From Ignavibacteria bacterium (lineage in GTDB: Bacteria; Bacteroidota; Ignavibacteria; Tepidaquicellales; OLB5): a DNA stretch of 13,413 nt. The notes under the pieces are model-generated. The model was not told where the DNA came from. It searched no databases and saw nothing but the letters and a program-made list of their open reading frames with translations. The DNA is taken from assembly GCA_026417195.1 (NCBI GenBank), contig JAOADS010000040.1:1-13413 (forward strand). Direction: 5' to 3'. Positions 12,421 to 13,413 of this stretch are shown here, in pieces. Within the stretch, counting starts at the first letter, position 1, and every line of letters starts with the position of its first letter. A program made the translations under genes and the position numbers.

Positions 12421-13413
12421 ATGAGATCATGTTTTACATTCGGGGAAACCAGAGATGTTGAAAGCGGAATCATCAGCAGCGGTGTACCTTCACTTCTGCT
12501 TATGGAAAATGCAGGTGCTAACTTCTCTTTTGTTTTAAAAAAGATTTTCCCCGACCTGAATGAATTCAAAATCTTCATAGTAACAGGTAAAGGTAACAAT
12601 GCTGGCGATGGTTTTGTTATTGCAAGGCATCTGCTGATTGACGGATATGATGTCAGTCTGATAATGTTATGTGATTCATCAGAATTAAAAGGAGATGTGA
12701 AGGTTAATTTCGATTTGCTGATTAAACTTGGATTCTCAGGGCTTTCCTTTTCTTCTTTCGGTGATGTTAACAATTATAAAAAATTTATATTAATTGATGC
12801 TGTTCTCGGAACTGGTCTCAGCGGAAGTCCTCAGGGAATATTTGCTGAAGCGATTGTTAATATCAACAAACTAAGGGCATCAAAAAGAAAGTCAAGGGTT
12901 GTTTCCGTTGATGTGCCTTCAGGCTTGGCAGCTGATTCGGATATCTGCGTGAATGCTGACTTTACAATTACCATGGGCTGTGAAAAGGCAGAATTGCTTT
13001 TCGGTAAAGGAAAAGAAAGTACGGGAGAGGTTCATATTGCAGATATAGGAATCGGTAGTGAAGTCTTCAACAAAATGAACAGTTTCGGAAAATTTATCCC
13101 GGATATGAAAGACATAAATGCACTTTTCCCGAGAAGGAAGAAAAGTTCATATAAATATTCAAATGGCAAGGCTTTGATCATAGGTGGTTCCAGAAATCTT
13201 TCAGGTGCTCTCATTATGAGCTCGCTCGCAGCATTGCGGACAGGTTGCGGCGCTGTTATAAGTGCTTATCCGGAGTCAGTGTCATCACATCTTGGGAGGA
13301 AGCTATATGAGGCAATTAAACTTCCTCTGAATGAAACAACGGATGGTTCTCTTTCTGCTGATTCTTATGATAAACTTATCAGTCAGATAGATAATTCAGA
13401 TGCTGTGCTTATC
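12421..13413 (+). CDS. nnr: Bifunctional NAD(P)H-hydrate epimerase/dehydratase, 3' truncated
   Basis: An open frame of 331 codons from ATG 12421 to the window edge without a stop. It repairs hydrated NADH/NADPH: the N-terminal YjeF_N (NnrE) domain epimerises R- and S-NAD(P)HX, and the C-terminal ribokinase-like (NnrD) domain dehydrates S-NAD(P)HX using ADP or ATP. NnrE motifs: LLMENAGA (26-33), VTGKGNNAGDGFVIARHL (54-71), IDAVLGTGLSG (125-135) and VVSVDVPSGL (160-169). NnrD begins near 240, with YSNGKALIIGGSRNLSGA (246-263) and ALRTGCGAVI (271-280); its ATP/ADP site further on is off the edge. The usual NNGGDG of NnrE reads NNAGDG here. The gene starts 1 nt after rpe. An overlapping minus-strand open frame inside it is a shadow. 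Confidence 0.94.
   Translation, partial: MRSCFTFGETRDVESGIISSGVPSLLLMENAGANFSFVLKKIFPDLNEFKIFIVTGKGNNAGDGFVIARHLLIDGYDVSLIMLCDSSELKGDVKVNFDLLIKLGFSGLSFSSFGDVNNYKKFILIDAVLGTGLSGSPQGIFAEAIVNINKLRASKRKSRVVSVDVPSGLAADSDICVNADFTITMGCEKAELLFGKGKESTGEVHIADIGIGSEVFNKMNSFGKFIPDMKDINALFPRRKKSSYKYSNGKALIIGGSRNLSGALIMSSLAALRTGCGAVISAYPESVSSHLGRKLYEAIKLPLNETTDGSLSADSYDKLISQIDNSDAVLI

Noticed and set aside
12324..12773. 149-codon minus-strand open frame
   Set aside because: It lies antisense over the end of rpe and the start of nnr, both with complete family motifs. It has no recognisable motif itself.

Overview
This is an AT-rich, gene-dense stretch of an uncultivated bacterium, most likely a metagenome-assembled contig. 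The first protein ends in a type IX secretion (T9SS) type A sorting domain with the QNYPNPFNPST signature. Several TAnnTTTG boxes sit just before transcription units. Most genes lack a Shine-Dalgarno sequence. Together these suggest the Bacteroidota/Chlorobi/Ignavibacteriota assemblage, with Ignavibacteria-like bacteria the best guess; this is inference without a phylogeny. The extreme left edge (1-24) is not genomic: it is the Tn5/Nextera sequencing adapter.

Layout. 26-1072: 3' part of a secreted P-domain protein with a T9SS sorting tail, closed by a strong terminator (1092-1129). 1195-1268: tRNA-Arg(CCU), with a SDR/pteridine-reductase-like gene starting only about 20 nt after it and having no normal start codon. 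1289-6684: a tightly packed plus-strand run of SDR, LOG-family nucleotide hydrolase, yicC, gmk, rpoZ, coaBC and a family-4 uracil-DNA glycosylase. 6815-9124: dnaB and a Tat-exported DUF1460 peptidoglycan amidase-like protein. 9128-10163: a minus-strand pair, HAD hydrolase then acpS, convergent with the DUF1460 gene across a 3-nt gap. 10164-10773: a 610-nt non-coding island with an orphan minus-strand terminator, ATTCCC/GGGAAT palindromic repeats and other hairpins. 10774-13413: a plus-strand operon of a kinase-less PASTA membrane protein, rpe, and the NAD(P)H-hydrate repair enzyme nnr, which runs off the right edge.

How the genes fit together. The yicC-gmk-rpoZ-coaBC block is a widespread housekeeping cluster: RNA turnover, GDP supply, RNA polymerase omega and coenzyme A synthesis. 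acpS uses coenzyme A to activate acyl carrier protein. dnaB and the uracil glycosylase serve replication and repair, rpe the pentose phosphate pathway, and nnr repairs damaged NAD(P)H. The DUF1460 and PASTA proteins are cell-envelope functions. I see no defence system, prophage, CRISPR array or transposase. The most unusual points are the tRNA/SDR junction, the repeat-bearing island, and substitutions at normally conserved positions of CoaBC and Nnr.
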